Part shown: piece after piece, positions 16,262 through 24,917 of the stretch
Numbering within the stretch: the stretch's first letter is position 1
Layout of the letters: each line of letters opens with the position of its first letter
From: JANLSE01 sp038214135
GTDB lineage: Bacteria > Chloroflexota > Chloroflexia > Chloroflexales > Roseiflexaceae
DNA: 27,520 bases
Reading direction: 5' to 3'
Assembly: GCA_038214135.1 (NCBI GenBank)
Contig: JBBQSD010000080.1
Location: forward strand, 1 to 27,520
Program-made: the position numbers and the translations under genes
Notes under the pieces: generated by a model
What the model was told of the DNA's origin: nothing
Database searches by the model: none
The model's input: only the letters and a program-made list of their open reading frames with translations

Positions 16262-17800
16262 ATGGCGATCAATCTGAACAAACAAAATTCTGCTCGCCGA
16301 GCGCTGGCACATTTTCTGGAAACACCACTCGATACAACCCTGAATCGGCAGGATAGTGATGACCCCCGAACTGCCATTCTCACCCTGTTTCAGCATGTTG
16401 CTGCATCGGTGCCAGCCTACCAGGCATTTCTGGCCGCGCATGGAATTGCTCCAGAATCGATCCAGAGTATTACGGATTTTGGGCAATTGCCGAGCATCAC
16501 CAAGAAGAATTATATACAGCAGCACCCGCTTCCGGCGTTATGTCGCAATGGCGAACTCACAAGCAGCGATTTTCTGGCGGTATCATCTGGTTCAACTGGA
16601 CGCCCGACCTTCTGGCCGCGCTTTATTGCCGATGAACTACAGATCACCACCCGCTTTGAGCAGGTCTTCCACGATAGTTTTCAGGCCGATCAGTGCCGCA
16701 CGCTGGCGGTTGTCTGTTTCACACTGGGAACCTGGGTTGGCGGCATGTTCACAAGCAATTGTTGCCGCTACCTGGTCAGCAAGGGCTACCCGCTCACGGT
16801 GATCACACCAGGCAATAATCGTGATGAAATTCTGCGGGTGGTTCAGGAAATGGGATCATTCTTCGATCAGGTGGTGTTGCTTGGCTACCCGCCAGCACTC
16901 AAGGATATTATCGATGTCGGGCGAGCGCGGGGTGTCGAGTGGCCGCGCTATCAGATCAAACTGGTGATGGCTGGCGAAGTATTCAGCGAGGAATGGCGGA
17001 CGCTGGTTGGCGAGCGAACCGGCTCATTGGATCATTGTTATAGTTCAGCGGCGCTGTATGGAACCGCCGATGCTGGCATTCTGGCCAACGAAACGCCACT
17101 CTCGATCTGCATCCGGCGCTATCTTGCGGCGCATCCCGCTGCTGCCCGCGAACTATTCGGCGAATCGCGCCTGCCAACCCTGGCCCAATACGATCCATTC
17201 AGCCGCTATTTCGAGGCCGATGGCCAGAGTTTGTTGTTCAGTGGCGATAATGGCGTGCCGCTGATCCGCTATAACATCCTCGATACCGGCGGCATCGTTC
17301 CCTATGAAACCATGCTTGGATTCCTGGCAGACCACGGCTTTGATCCAATTGCTGCATTGGCTGCATCGGCCACATCAGCAATAGTAGGCGAACCACCTGT
17401 GCGTGGCATGCGCCGATTGCCATTTGTGTATGTGTTTGGGCGTTCCGATTTTACCGTTTCCTTCTTTGGGGCCAATATCTACCCCGAGAATATCACCGTT
17501 GGGCTGGAGCAACCAGAGATAAGCGCCTGGGTGACGGGCAAGTTTGTGTTGGAAGTGCGCGAACAGGCTGATAACAACCCATTCCTGTCGATCACCATTG
17601 AACTGGCTCCTGGTATCGCAGACGACGATAGCAAACAACAGGCGATCAGCGATTCGATTATGACGCATCTACTACGGCTGAATAGTGAATTTGCCAATTA
17701 TGTGCCGCCCGAATATCGCCCATTACAGGTACGCCTCGCGCCAATTGGCGATCCCGAATACTTCCCGATTGGCGTCAAGCATCGCTATACCCGACGATAA
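16262..17800 (+). CDS. PaaK-like adenylate-forming ligase (phenylacetate-CoA ligase family)
   Basis: This 512-residue protein resembles the phenylacetate-CoA ligase branch of the ANL superfamily, which activates a carboxylate with ATP and transfers it to CoA or another thiol. The phosphate-binding loop is SSGSTGRPT at about 109-117, and YGTADAG at about 265-271 matches the substrate/adenine segment. SGDNGVPLIRYNILDTGGIVPYE carries the ribose-binding Asp, and FGANIYPENITVGLE marks the hinge to the C-terminal domain. GGAGG at 16250-16254, 7 nt upstream, fixes the ATG. It is monocistronic with no paa or carrier-protein gene nearby, so the acyl substrate is unknown. The length is greater than the usual 430-440 residues of PaaK, as in a related subgroup of unknown substrate. 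Confidence 0.85.
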   Translation: MAINLNKQNSARRALAHFLETPLDTTLNRQDSDDPRTAILTLFQHVAASVPAYQAFLAAHGIAPESIQSITDFGQLPSITKKNYIQQHPLPALCRNGELTSSDFLAVSSGSTGRPTFWPRFIADELQITTRFEQVFHDSFQADQCRTLAVVCFTLGTWVGGMFTSNCCRYLVSKGYPLTVITPGNNRDEILRVVQEMGSFFDQVVLLGYPPALKDIIDVGRARGVEWPRYQIKLVMAGEVFSEEWRTLVGERTGSLDHCYSSAALYGTADAGILANETPLSICIRRYLAAHPAAARELFGESRLPTLAQYDPFSRYFEADGQSLLFSGDNGVPLIRYNILDTGGIVPYETMLGFLADHGFDPIAALAASATSAIVGEPPVRGMRRLPFVYVFGRSDFTVSFFGANIYPENITVGLEQPEISAWVTGKFVLEVREQADNNPFLSITIELAPGIADDDSKQQAISDSIMTHLLRLNSEFANYVPPEYRPLQVRLAPIGDPEYFPIGVKHRYTRR

Positions 17801-17809
17801 TCCTTGAAT

Positions 17810-17916
17810 CCGCAGGCTAAAGCCTGCGGCTAGAAGACCGATGGCCTGCGGCTAGAAGACCGATGGCCTGCGGCTATTGGATGGATCGTCCCGTTGCCGC
17901 AGGCTAAAGCCTGCGG
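17810..17916. repeat. CCGCAGGC hairpins and 22-bp tandem repeat
   Basis: Two identical 20-bp palindromes (stem CCGCAGGC/GCCTGCGG, loop TAAA) at 17810-17829 and 17897-17916 flank a 22-bp unit that occurs twice in tandem (17830-17851 and 17852-17873) and itself ends in GCCTGCGG. It probably arose by partial duplication of the hairpin repeat. It may also help to end transcription of the ligase gene, though no T-run follows. Confidence 0.9.
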
Positions 17917-17971
17917 ATGTGATATGTTCTCAATCTTCATCAGCCTGCGGCGGGGCAAGTGACCATCTGGC

Positions 17972-18000
17972 TTGCTCCCGACAGCCCCTTTTGTTATGAT
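17972..18000 (+). promoter_or_regulatory. Sigma70-like promoter for the tricorn protease gene
   Basis: TTGCTC at 17972-17977 and TATGAT at 17995-18000 are 17 bp apart. The start of transcription would be near 18007 and the leader about 28 nt. It excludes the upstream TTG at 17972 as a start codon and supports the ATG at 18035. Confidence 0.6.
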
Positions 18001-18034
18001 GGTTGTATCATTCTGTATGTCGTCAGAGGAATTC

Positions 18035-21000
18035 ATGCATGCTTCCGATCCCGCACGGCCCTACTTCCAGACGCCGTCCCTGGCACCCGATGGTTTGCAG
18101 ATTGCATTTGTGTATGCTGGCGATATCTGGCTGATTGCACGCAATGGTGGCGAGGCCCAACGCCTGACAGCCCATCCCTCAACTCATTCGTATCCCCGCT
18201 GGTCGCATACTGGCGATCAGATTGCCTTCACATCCAATCGTTCCGGCCATGGCGATATCTATATCCTCCCGCTGCACGGTGGTGAGACAACACGGGTGAC
18301 ATTTCATGATGCGCCGAGTTATGCCGAGTGCTGGTCGCATGACGATACGGCGCTGTATTTTCGTTCTGCCCGTGATCGGCAGGATAGTGCGATCTATCGG
18401 GTTCCCGTTACAGGCAGCACGCCGATTGCCTGGATCACGCAGCCCTACGAGACGCTCAGTGACGTAACACTCTCGCCGGATGGCAGCCAACTTGCCCTGG
18501 CGATTGTTCGTGAGCGCTGGTGGCGGCGTGGGCCAAATCCATATGGCACATCGGAGATCTGGTTGTGCCCAAATACGGTTGATCAGGATGTTGCGCGGCG
18601 GGTAGGAAACGCTGCCGGTCTGAATCGCTGGCCGTTATGGCTGCCAGATGCATCAGGGATTTATCTTGTCTCGGATCGTGATGGCACCCCGAATGTGTGG
18701 CTTCAGCCGCTGGATGACCAGCCGGCCCGCCAGATCACCCATTTTGTTGATGGTCGGCTGCTGTGGCCATCGATCAGCCGCGATGGTGCGACGATTGTCT
18801 TTGAACGCGATTTCGGCCTGTGGCAGCTCGATACCCAAAGCGGCGAGGTGGCTCCTATTGAGGTGCGTGTTCGCTCTGATCGGAAATCTTCACCAGTTCA
18901 GGTGCATATCTATAATCGTATGGACGAACTGGTGCTTGCGCCAGATGGCAAAAAGCTGGCCTTCATCACCCATGGCGAAGTGTTTGTCGATTTCGCCGAT
19001 AAAGAGACCGATAAAGATCTGCGGCAGGGATCGGCCTTCCGTGTGACGAACACATCCGCCCGCGAACGCGATGTTATCTGGTCGCCGGATAGCCGGAAAC
19101 TGGCCTATCTCTCGGATCGTCATGGGGATCGCGAGCTGTATAGCTACAGCTTTGCCACTCGTAGCGAGACGCGCCTGACGAATCAGCCGATCAGTAAGAG
19201 CAACCCAGCATATTCTCCCGATGGCAATTGGCTGGCCTATGCCAGTGGCAGCGATCAGATCCGGCTGATCGACACGCGAACAAACGAGGATACACTGTTT
19301 GTACAGGCCGATCTCGATTTCCAACCGGCGCTGGCCTGGTCGCCCGATGGTACCTGGCTTGTGTTTGCTGCCCAGGATACCCACCATTTTCAGAATCTGT
19401 ACGTTCAGCGTATTGGCGAGCAGCAGGCGCACCAGATCACCTTTCTGAGCAATCTGACGACGACCGACCCGCTGTGGGCACCAAACGGCCAGTTTATTAT
19501 CTGTACCACTGGCCAGTATCGCGCCGAGATGCAGATCGCATGTGTTGATCTGCGCCCGCCACAACCAACCCTGCGTGAGGCGGAATTCGATAAACTGTTT
19601 GAAACGAAGAGCGACGAGCCAAAAAAGGCCAATGACGAACGTCCAGCCGATCCGCCAGATCCAAAGCCGACATCTGATCCGGCAACGCCCCCAAGCGCGA
19701 TGCCATCTGCTCTTGAAACGGCACCACAGCAGCCATCCAGCGCATCCGAACCAGTGCCAGCTGAACCAAAAGCAGATGACGCAGCGCCAACTGCCCAAGC
19801 GGCTACGAGTGAGGAGAAAGCGAAACCAAAGAATCTGGTTGAGATCACCTTCGATGGCATTGATCGGCGCTTGCGGCTGCTCACGCCGCCACAGCTCGAT
19901 GGGCGGGCATTGTGTATCAGCGCCGATAGCCGTGATCTGATTTTCCGCGGCTATGTTACCAGTAAAGCCAACCTATGGACACTGCCGCTTGATGAGCCAC
20001 GCGCCGATCAGCCACCGCGCCAGATCACGGCCAGTGGCACATTCAAATCGGCAGCTCAATTTGCGCCAGATGGCAAGAACTTCTGGTTTCTCGATGGCGG
20101 CCAGATTGCCTTCCGCAAGTTTCCGGCTGGCGATCAAACAACGCCACAGTATAGCGGTGAGGTTCAGATTCATTTTGAGCAGGAAAAATGGCAGATCTTC
20201 AATGAATGCTGGACCAACTTGCGCGATCATTTCTATGATGATAGCTTCCATGGCCTGGATTGGCAGGCGGTACGCGAACAGTATCGCCCATTGATTGCCG
20301 GTTGCCAGACAGACTATGAACTGCTGCTGCTATTGAATTTGATGATGGGCGAACTCAACACCTCACATCTTGGCCTTGGTGGTGGTGGCGGCGGTGGAGC
20401 CGATGGCTATACCGGCCTGCTGTTCGACCGACGTGAGCAGCATTCGAGTGGCCGCCTGCTGGTGGCAACGGTATTGCCGGAAAGTCCTGCTGCCCTAGCC
20501 GGAATCCCAGTCGGCAGCGAATTACTGGCGGTAGAAGGCCAGGCTGTTGCTGGGGCCAACCTGGATACACTGCTCCAGCGCACGATTGGGCGGCGGGTGC
20601 GGCTACGGATCACTGGTCCTGGCGATCAAGCAGAACGCGATGTCGTTGTGCGGCCAGCCGCCGGGCACGAATATCATCATCTGCGCTACCGCGCCTGGGT
20701 GCAGGAAAATGAAGCGCTTGTGCATGCGGCCAGTGGCGGGAAACTTGGCTATGTGCATATTCCCGAAATGAGCTATGATGCCTACCAACAGTTTCTTGTT
20801 GATCTCGATGCCGAAACCTATGGCAAGCAGGGATTGTTGATCGATATTCGCAATAATCACGGCGGCCATACCGCGACGTTTTTTATCGATGTGCTGACGC
20901 GTCGTAGCGTGCTGCTCAAATCATTTCGTGGCCAGATCCCAAGCGATGCTGGCCATCTGGCGGGCAATCGAGTGCTGAATCGGCCAACAGTGCTCATCAC

Positions 21001-21310
21001 CAACGAGAACAGCGTCTCGAATGCAGAAATGTTCAGCGAGACATATCGGCGGCTTGGGGTTGGCAGGGTGGTTGGGAAGCCAACAGCAGGGGCCGTGATC
21101 AGCACCTGGCGTCCGCAGCTGCTGAATGGCCTATCAATGGGGCTACCGCGTATGCGCGTGACGACTATTGATGGCGAGGATCTCGAAGGAACAGGGCGAG
21201 CCGTCGATGTTGATGTTGCCCTGCCACTTGGCGATCCAGGCCGTGGGCGTGATCCACAGCTAGAAAGTGCGGTTCGCGTCTTAATGGAGCAGATTCAGGG
21301 GAACCAGTGA
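18035..21310 (+). CDS. Tricorn-type protease (S41 family) with beta-propeller and PDZ domains
   Basis: This is a 1091-residue homolog of the tricorn protease, which degrades peptides downstream of the proteasome or other proteases. GAGGA just upstream of the ATG at 18035 is the ribosome binding site. Domains in order: WD/TolB-like propeller repeats (about 10-520, with SPDGxxLAY and RSxRDGxxxIY-type blades), a long charged linker rich in Pro/Ala/Ser/Glu/Lys (about 523-600), a further propeller part, then the tricorn core from about 710. HFYDDSFHGLDW (about 732-743) holds the candidate catalytic His739. A Gly-run loop and PDZ domain (about 780-870) follow, and ENSVSNAEMFSETYRRLG holds the candidate nucleophile Ser995. 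GRVVGKPTAGAV is the family phrase after it. No signal peptide is visible, so it should be cytoplasmic. The linker is unusual for the family. Confidence 0.93.
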   Translation: MHASDPARPYFQTPSLAPDGLQIAFVYAGDIWLIARNGGEAQRLTAHPSTHSYPRWSHTGDQIAFTSNRSGHGDIYILPLHGGETTRVTFHDAPSYAECWSHDDTALYFRSARDRQDSAIYRVPVTGSTPIAWITQPYETLSDVTLSPDGSQLALAIVRERWWRRGPNPYGTSEIWLCPNTVDQDVARRVGNAAGLNRWPLWLPDASGIYLVSDRDGTPNVWLQPLDDQPARQITHFVDGRLLWPSISRDGATIVFERDFGLWQLDTQSGEVAPIEVRVRSDRKSSPVQVHIYNRMDELVLAPDGKKLAFITHGEVFVDFADKETDKDLRQGSAFRVTNTSARERDVIWSPDSRKLAYLSDRHGDRELYSYSFATRSETRLTNQPISKSNPAYSPDGNWLAYASGSDQIRLIDTRTNEDTLFVQADLDFQPALAWSPDGTWLVFAAQDTHHFQNLYVQRIGEQQAHQITFLSNLTTTDPLWAPNGQFIICTTGQYRAEMQIACVDLRPPQPTLREAEFDKLFETKSDEPKKANDERPADPPDPKPTSDPATPPSAMPSALETAPQQPSSASEPVPAEPKADDAAPTAQAATSEEKAKPKNLVEITFDGIDRRLRLLTPPQLDGRALCISADSRDLIFRGYVTSKANLWTLPLDEPRADQPPRQITASGTFKSAAQFAPDGKNFWFLDGGQIAFRKFPAGDQTTPQYSGEVQIHFEQEKWQIFNECWTNLRDHFYDDSFHGLDWQAVREQYRPLIAGCQTDYELLLLLNLMMGELNTSHLGLGGGGGGGADGYTGLLFDRREQHSSGRLLVATVLPESPAALAGIPVGSELLAVEGQAVAGANLDTLLQRTIGRRVRLRITGPGDQAERDVVVRPAAGHEYHHLRYRAWVQENEALVHAASGGKLGYVHIPEMSYDAYQQFLVDLDAETYGKQGLLIDIRNNHGGHTATFFIDVLTRRSVLLKSFRGQIPSDAGHLAGNRVLNRPTVLITNENSVSNAEMFSETYRRLGVGRVVGKPTAGAVISTWRPQLLNGLSMGLPRMRVTTIDGEDLEGTGRAVDVDVALPLGDPGRGRDPQLESAVRVLMEQIQGNQ

Positions 21311-21471
21311 ACCAAGGAGTCAGGAGTCAGGAGTCAGAATACGGAGAACCAAGAACCAAGGTAAGGGCGGACCTTGTGTTCGCCCGAATAAGCGAACAAT
21401 CAGCTCTGATATGGCGCACATAGTAATGGGCGGCTATACACGCCCGCAGGATCTTTCCATCATTCCATCAA

Positions 21472-21500
21472 CACATATTGATCGCAGCCGAGGCATGACC
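21472..21500. repeat. 29-bp unit identical to 5209-5237
   Basis: The 29 bases beginning CACATATTGATCGCAGCC are identical to 5209-5237, and the preceding CCATCA is also shared with a 2-bp shift. Two exact copies 16 kb apart, both in gaps that also have GGAGTCA heptamers, show a dispersed element, perhaps the end of a longer one. Confidence 0.85.
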
Positions 21501-21741
21501 GTAGGGCATTGGCGAGCCAACCACCTCCATTCAGGGTCCATGGACAACGCCCCTGGCCGGGGGGGGCCGGGGTACCCTTTGGGTCTGGCACCTAGGGTGG
21601 CGGCCCACCCCGACCGCCTGCCGCGCGCAGCGGCATCTACCCACTTGGGATTGAACGGTTCCCTGGTGCCAGAAGAGTGCTTGCCGCACACAGCGGCAAA
21701 ACTGCCCGCCGCGCACAGCGACATTATTAACGAAGTGAGTA

Positions 21742-21747
21742 GAGGAG
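21742..21747 (+). promoter_or_regulatory. Ribosome binding site deciding a TTG start
   Basis: GAGGAG lies 6 nt before the TTG at 21754. No ATG lies in a suitable position: the first in-frame ATG (21784) has no good ribosome binding site. The strong site therefore favours TTG as start of the membrane protease. Confidence 0.7.
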
Positions 21748-21753
21748 CAGCGA

Positions 21754-22860
21754 TTGACCCCTCTTGATTCCGATGATCGGCTGATGGTTGCAGGGCGCAT
21801 ACGGGCTGCGCTGGAAGGGCTGATCGAGATTAGCCGCTATCAGTGGAATGAGCGTGGCGCATTGCTCATCCATGGCCGCCTGCTGTTGCCATCCGAGCAG
21901 GCCTACCCACAGATCCGTGCCCGCCTTGAACCATATGGCTTTACCCCATTTCTGACGCGCAGCGGAGATGAGGACGAACTTCTGGCAGCGCCGCTCGTCG
22001 TTCCGAAAACTCAAGGGCGGCGCTGGTTGCCTGCGCTGCTGTTTGGCCTGACGGTGCTGACCACACTGATGGCTGGTGCGATGTACCATGGTGTCGATAT
22101 CTTCCAGAATCCGGCTGGAATCCTGTCAGGATTACCATTTGCCCTGACGCTGCTTGGTATTCTTGGCACTCACGAAATGGGCCATTATGTGGTTGGCCGA
22201 TTACGCGGCGCACCGGTCAGCCTGCCCTATTTCATTCCGCTGCCGCCGCCACTCAGCTTCACTGGGACGATGGGTGCCGTGATTGTGCAGCGCGAGCCAA
22301 TGGAGGATCGCCGCACGATCCTGGAGATCGGCCTAGCCGGGCCATTGGCTGGCCTGGTGGTTGCCATTCCACTGCTGATCTATGGCCTCTCAACCTCAAC
22401 CGTCGGGCCATCGCCAACTGGCGGCTATATGCAGGAGGGCAACTCGCTGATCTATGGCGGCCTCAAATGGCTCATCTTTGGCCAATTCCTGCCAGGTAAT
22501 GGCCTGGATGTGCAACTGAATGATGTCGCCTGGGGCGCATGGATCGGTCTGCTTGTCACCATGCTGAATCTGCTGCCGGTTGGCCAGCTTGATGGCGGGC
22601 ATGCGGCCTATGCACTGCTGGGGCGCAAAGCGGATTACCTAGCCTATGCCGTGATCGCCATGTGTGTCGCACTTGGCGTGGCCGTCTCCGAAACCTGGCT
22701 GTTCTGGGGTGTTTTGGCCTTCCTGATCGGCCCGCGCCATCCGCCGCCACTCAACGATATTGCCCGGCTTGGCACATGGCATATCGCACTGGCCATCTTT
22801 GGGCTGCTGCTGTTTGTGCTGCTGTTTATGCCGATTCCATTGAAGGCGGTCGGCGTCTAG
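21754..22860 (+). CDS. Site-2 protease family (M50) membrane metalloprotease
   Basis: This is a 368-residue intramembrane metalloprotease of the S2P/EGY type. It cleaves membrane-bound substrates within the bilayer, often to release regulators. The N-terminal ~90 residues form a soluble domain with no transmembrane segment. The zinc site is HEMGH at 140-144 with a second motif NLLPVGQLDGGH at 272-283, where Asp280 is the third ligand. Six or more helices surround these (about 91-110, 123-140, 190-211, 262-275, 295-312 and a last near 345-363). The loop after HEMGH contains PYFIPLPPPLSFTGTMGAV, the family's G-x-x-x phrase. The start is TTG with the GAGGAG site. It is a lone gene and its substrate is unknown. 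A hairpin follows the stop. Confidence 0.93.
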   Translation: MTPLDSDDRLMVAGRIRAALEGLIEISRYQWNERGALLIHGRLLLPSEQAYPQIRARLEPYGFTPFLTRSGDEDELLAAPLVVPKTQGRRWLPALLFGLTVLTTLMAGAMYHGVDIFQNPAGILSGLPFALTLLGILGTHEMGHYVVGRLRGAPVSLPYFIPLPPPLSFTGTMGAVIVQREPMEDRRTILEIGLAGPLAGLVVAIPLLIYGLSTSTVGPSPTGGYMQEGNSLIYGGLKWLIFGQFLPGNGLDVQLNDVAWGAWIGLLVTMLNLLPVGQLDGGHAAYALLGRKADYLAYAVIAMCVALGVAVSETWLFWGVLAFLIGPRHPPPLNDIARLGTWHIALAIFGLLLFVLLFMPIPLKAVGV

Positions 22861-22869
22861 ATTGCCGTT

Positions 22870-22890
22870 AGGGCGTAGCGCATACGCCCT
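22870..22890. terminator. Hairpin between convergent genes (AGGGCGTA stem)
   Basis: AGGGCGTA and TACGCCCT form an 8-bp stem with loop GCGCA, 10 bp after the membrane protease stop and upstream of the convergent hsdR relic end. Only TATTCT follows, so it is a weak intrinsic terminator. It also resembles the GGGCG/CGCCC hairpins of the previous gap, so it could be a repeat acting as a terminator. Confidence 0.5.
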
Positions 22891-22927
22891 TATTCTGGAT
22901 GAAAGAATGTTGGTGGCTAGTGCCTGC

Positions 22928-24522
22928 TCAGGCCTCGCGATTGGATGTATTACTGTTGGTGAGGCGTTGATAGACTTCAGTTCCCAACCACTCTGCAATC
23001 ACTTTCTGGAAATCGCGATCATTCATGTAGCGTGCAAATAGCAGTTCATTCTGGTCCATGCGTTCAATAAAGAATGTTTCCAGTAGCCTCTTGAACAACA
23101 GGGAAAACTTATCGGAGGAGTTTACCTGGGCTGCCTGTTGTAACTCCTCCGAGCTCGCAGCGGCTTCAACAATCTGATCAAAGAACAATTGATCGGCTTG
23201 GTTGAAATCGGTACCAAAACGAGAATTGATAATGTCGATAAGCTGAGATAGCGTAATACTGCTTTCACGAAGCATACCGCTGCCAACATCCTTTGGTCCG
23301 TCAAGCGGGCGGGCATAGCCTTTGGATAGATCAATTGCTCCTTCACTCACTTTTTGTAAACGATAATATTCAAGGCTGACCTCACTATCAAAATCATATT
23401 GCGTGTTTGCGCTACGGTGTGGCAACTTGGCAGCAAGATGCCGCAAGAAAATGTATAAACGCTCTAAGTCAGAATCCTGGTATGGCATAATCTGGCTAAG
23501 AAAAGCATACAGGTCACGGAAGTCAGTTATCTTTTTGCGCCAGAGTTCTGCTTCATCGGGTTGCTGCTTATGGAATAGGCGAAAGCGCTCGACTGCTGGA
23601 TCAAGAGCTGCATTCATTGTCTGGTGATCGGCTGCACTCTGCCGCTGTTTGGGTTGAAAATAGATCCTGCAAAATCGAGCACAAAAGTATCTTCTTTGAG
23701 TGGATGTACACGGTTGAGGCGCGAGAGTGTCTGAACAGCCTGAATGCCAGCAAGCCGTTTATCGACATACATCGTGTGCAGCAGTGGTTGATCAAAGCCG
23801 GTCTGATATTTTTCGGCGACCAGTAAAACTTGATATTCATTCGTAGCAAAGCGCTCGGGTAACTCGCGCTCACCAATACTACCATTCATTCCCTCTTCGC
23901 TATACGTCTTGCTACTCAGCTTATCATCGGTAACGATCCCAGAAAATGCGACGAGTGTTTTGATTGGGTAGCCTTTGCGCTTAATATAGGCATCAAAGCT
24001 CTGCTTATAACGTACTGCCGCAAGACGCGAATCAGTCACAACCATCGCTTTGGCCCGCCCGCCAATTTTGTGGCGGGTGAATGTGTTGAAGTGCTCAATC
24101 ATCACTTCAGTCTTTTGAGCAATATTATGTGGGTGCAAACGAGCGAAGCGTGCAAGTGCTTTGGCTGCCTGTTTGCGTTCGACATGCTGATCTGCGGGGC
24201 TTTTCTTGAGTAGGTTATAGTATACTGAGTACGTCGTATAACTGCACAGCACATCCATGATGAAGCCCTCTTCAATCGCTTGCCGCATGGTATAGCGATG
24301 AAATGGCTTTCCATCACGACCAAAGACATTCAGGGTTGCGTGCTTTGGTGTTGCGGTAAACGCGAAGAAGCTGATGTTCTCCTGCTGCGCTCGTTTAGCC
24401 ATGCTACGGAACGTTTCTGCCCATTCCACGGAAAGCTGTACATAGCCATGCTCAAGCAAATAGGCTTCGATTACACTTTCGAAGGCAGCTTCGTTATGGC
24501 GAGGGAGCGCAGTGTATGTCAT
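22928..24522 (-). pseudogene. hsdR: Type I restriction enzyme R subunit relic (hsdR), two deletions
   Basis: HsdR is the nuclease-translocase subunit of type I restriction systems. The start is intact: ATG at 24522 with GGAGCT 5 nt upstream and a typical N-terminus (NEAAFESVIEAYLLEHGY). After about residue 33, near 24423, the sequence jumps straight into the middle of the helicase, AETFRSMAKRAQ then FFAFTATPK; the nuclease domain and Walker A motif are missing, in frame. Helicase motif VI (QTLSRLNRVHP) remains. Near 23660-23672 a second deletion after FVLDFA joins YFQPKQRQSAADHQ out of frame, ending the first frame at 23614. The C-terminal part (AALDPAVERF to the end at 22928) is in the other frame and is free of stops. 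hsdM and hsdS are absent. The island is more A/T-rich than its neighbours. Loss of function is confidently inferred. Confidence 0.88.
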
Positions 24523-24614
24523 TGTCTAGCTCCATCCAATACGGTAACCCTATAGTAGCCATGAAACCAATCAGCTTATAGTCCAGGGTAGCTCCAGAGG
24601 GCTGTTACGAACAC

Positions 24615-24643
24615 CATAGCAGATAGCAAACAAAGGTGCTATG
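24615..24643. promoter_or_regulatory. Inverted repeat upstream of the toxin-antitoxin genes
   Basis: CATAGCA (24615-24621) and TGCTATG (24637-24643) form a 7-bp inverted repeat with a 15-nt spacer, 40 bp before the antitoxin ATG. TA operons are commonly autoregulated at such dyads, but here the role is inference. Confidence 0.35.
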
Positions 24644-24683
24644 CTGCAGGCTACTTAGTCATCAGGTTAAGGAACATAGTGCC

Positions 24684-24917
24684 ATGAGCGACACAACAAT
24701 TGTCATACCAGTTGATACCACAACAGCGGCGAAATATAATGCCGCATCAGAAGAAGAGCGCCGTAAAGTTCAATTACTGCTCCGTATACTGCTCCACAAT
24801 ATGGACTTGCCTTCCGGTATAACGATTCAGCACATGATGAATGAAATGAGTGATGAGGCTCAATCGAACGGACTAACGCCAGAAATTCTTGCTCAAATCC
24901 TCAATGAAGATGAATAG
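24684..24917 (+). CDS. Antitoxin-like protein paired with a PIN toxin
   Basis: This 77-residue acidic protein begins MSDTTIVIPVDTTTAAKYNAAS, followed by EEERRKVQLLLRILL, a beta strand then helix pattern like small antitoxins that accompany PIN toxins in Chloroflexi and Cyanobacteria. AAGGA lies 11 nt before the ATG at 24684; an upstream in-frame ATG at 24636 is also possible but less likely. It overlaps the toxin gene by 8 nt (ATGAATAG), the typical coupled order antitoxin-toxin. Its exact antitoxin family is not recognised, and it is intact although its toxin is frameshifted. Confidence 0.72.
   Translation: MSDTTIVIPVDTTTAAKYNAASEEERRKVQLLLRILLHNMDLPSGITIQHMMNEMSDEAQSNGLTPEILAQILNEDE

Larger units (their letters stand above)
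21311..21753. other. 443-bp intergenic region: repeats and GC-rich hairpins
   Basis: No gene is recognised here. It begins with three GGAGTCA heptamers (21316-21337) and the 29-bp unit (21472-21500) shared with the 5137-5237 gap. Two GGGCG/CGCCC hairpins follow at 21365-21385 and 21428-21445. The stretch 21541-21725 is very GC-rich, has a run of eight G around 21559-21566, and carries three related small hairpins with GCCGC/GCGGC stems (21619-21635, 21681-21699, 21705-21722). TCTGGCACC (21584-21592) pairs with GGTGCCAGA (21665-21673). The open frames across it on both strands read through these repeats and look spurious. It may encode a structured RNA. Confidence 0.55.

Noticed and set aside
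17972..18034. TTG start at 17972 for the tricorn gene
   Set aside because: It lies on the -35 element of a well-formed promoter; the ATG at 18035 has a good ribosome binding site and begins at the conserved domain.
18890..19798. 302-codon minus-strand open frame inside the tricorn gene
   Set aside because: It lies fully antisense to strongly recognised coding sequence and its sequence is Trp/Cys/Ile-rich and not protein-like.
21665..21700. 6S RNA or a known riboswitch in the GC-rich gap
   Set aside because: Only small hairpins and one 9-bp pairing can be seen; no consensus core of a known RNA class is present.
21411..21767. Plus-strand open frame of 118 codons and a minus-strand one of 96 codons
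   Set aside because: Both read through the 29-bp repeat and GC-rich hairpins, have odd composition and no recognisable protein family.
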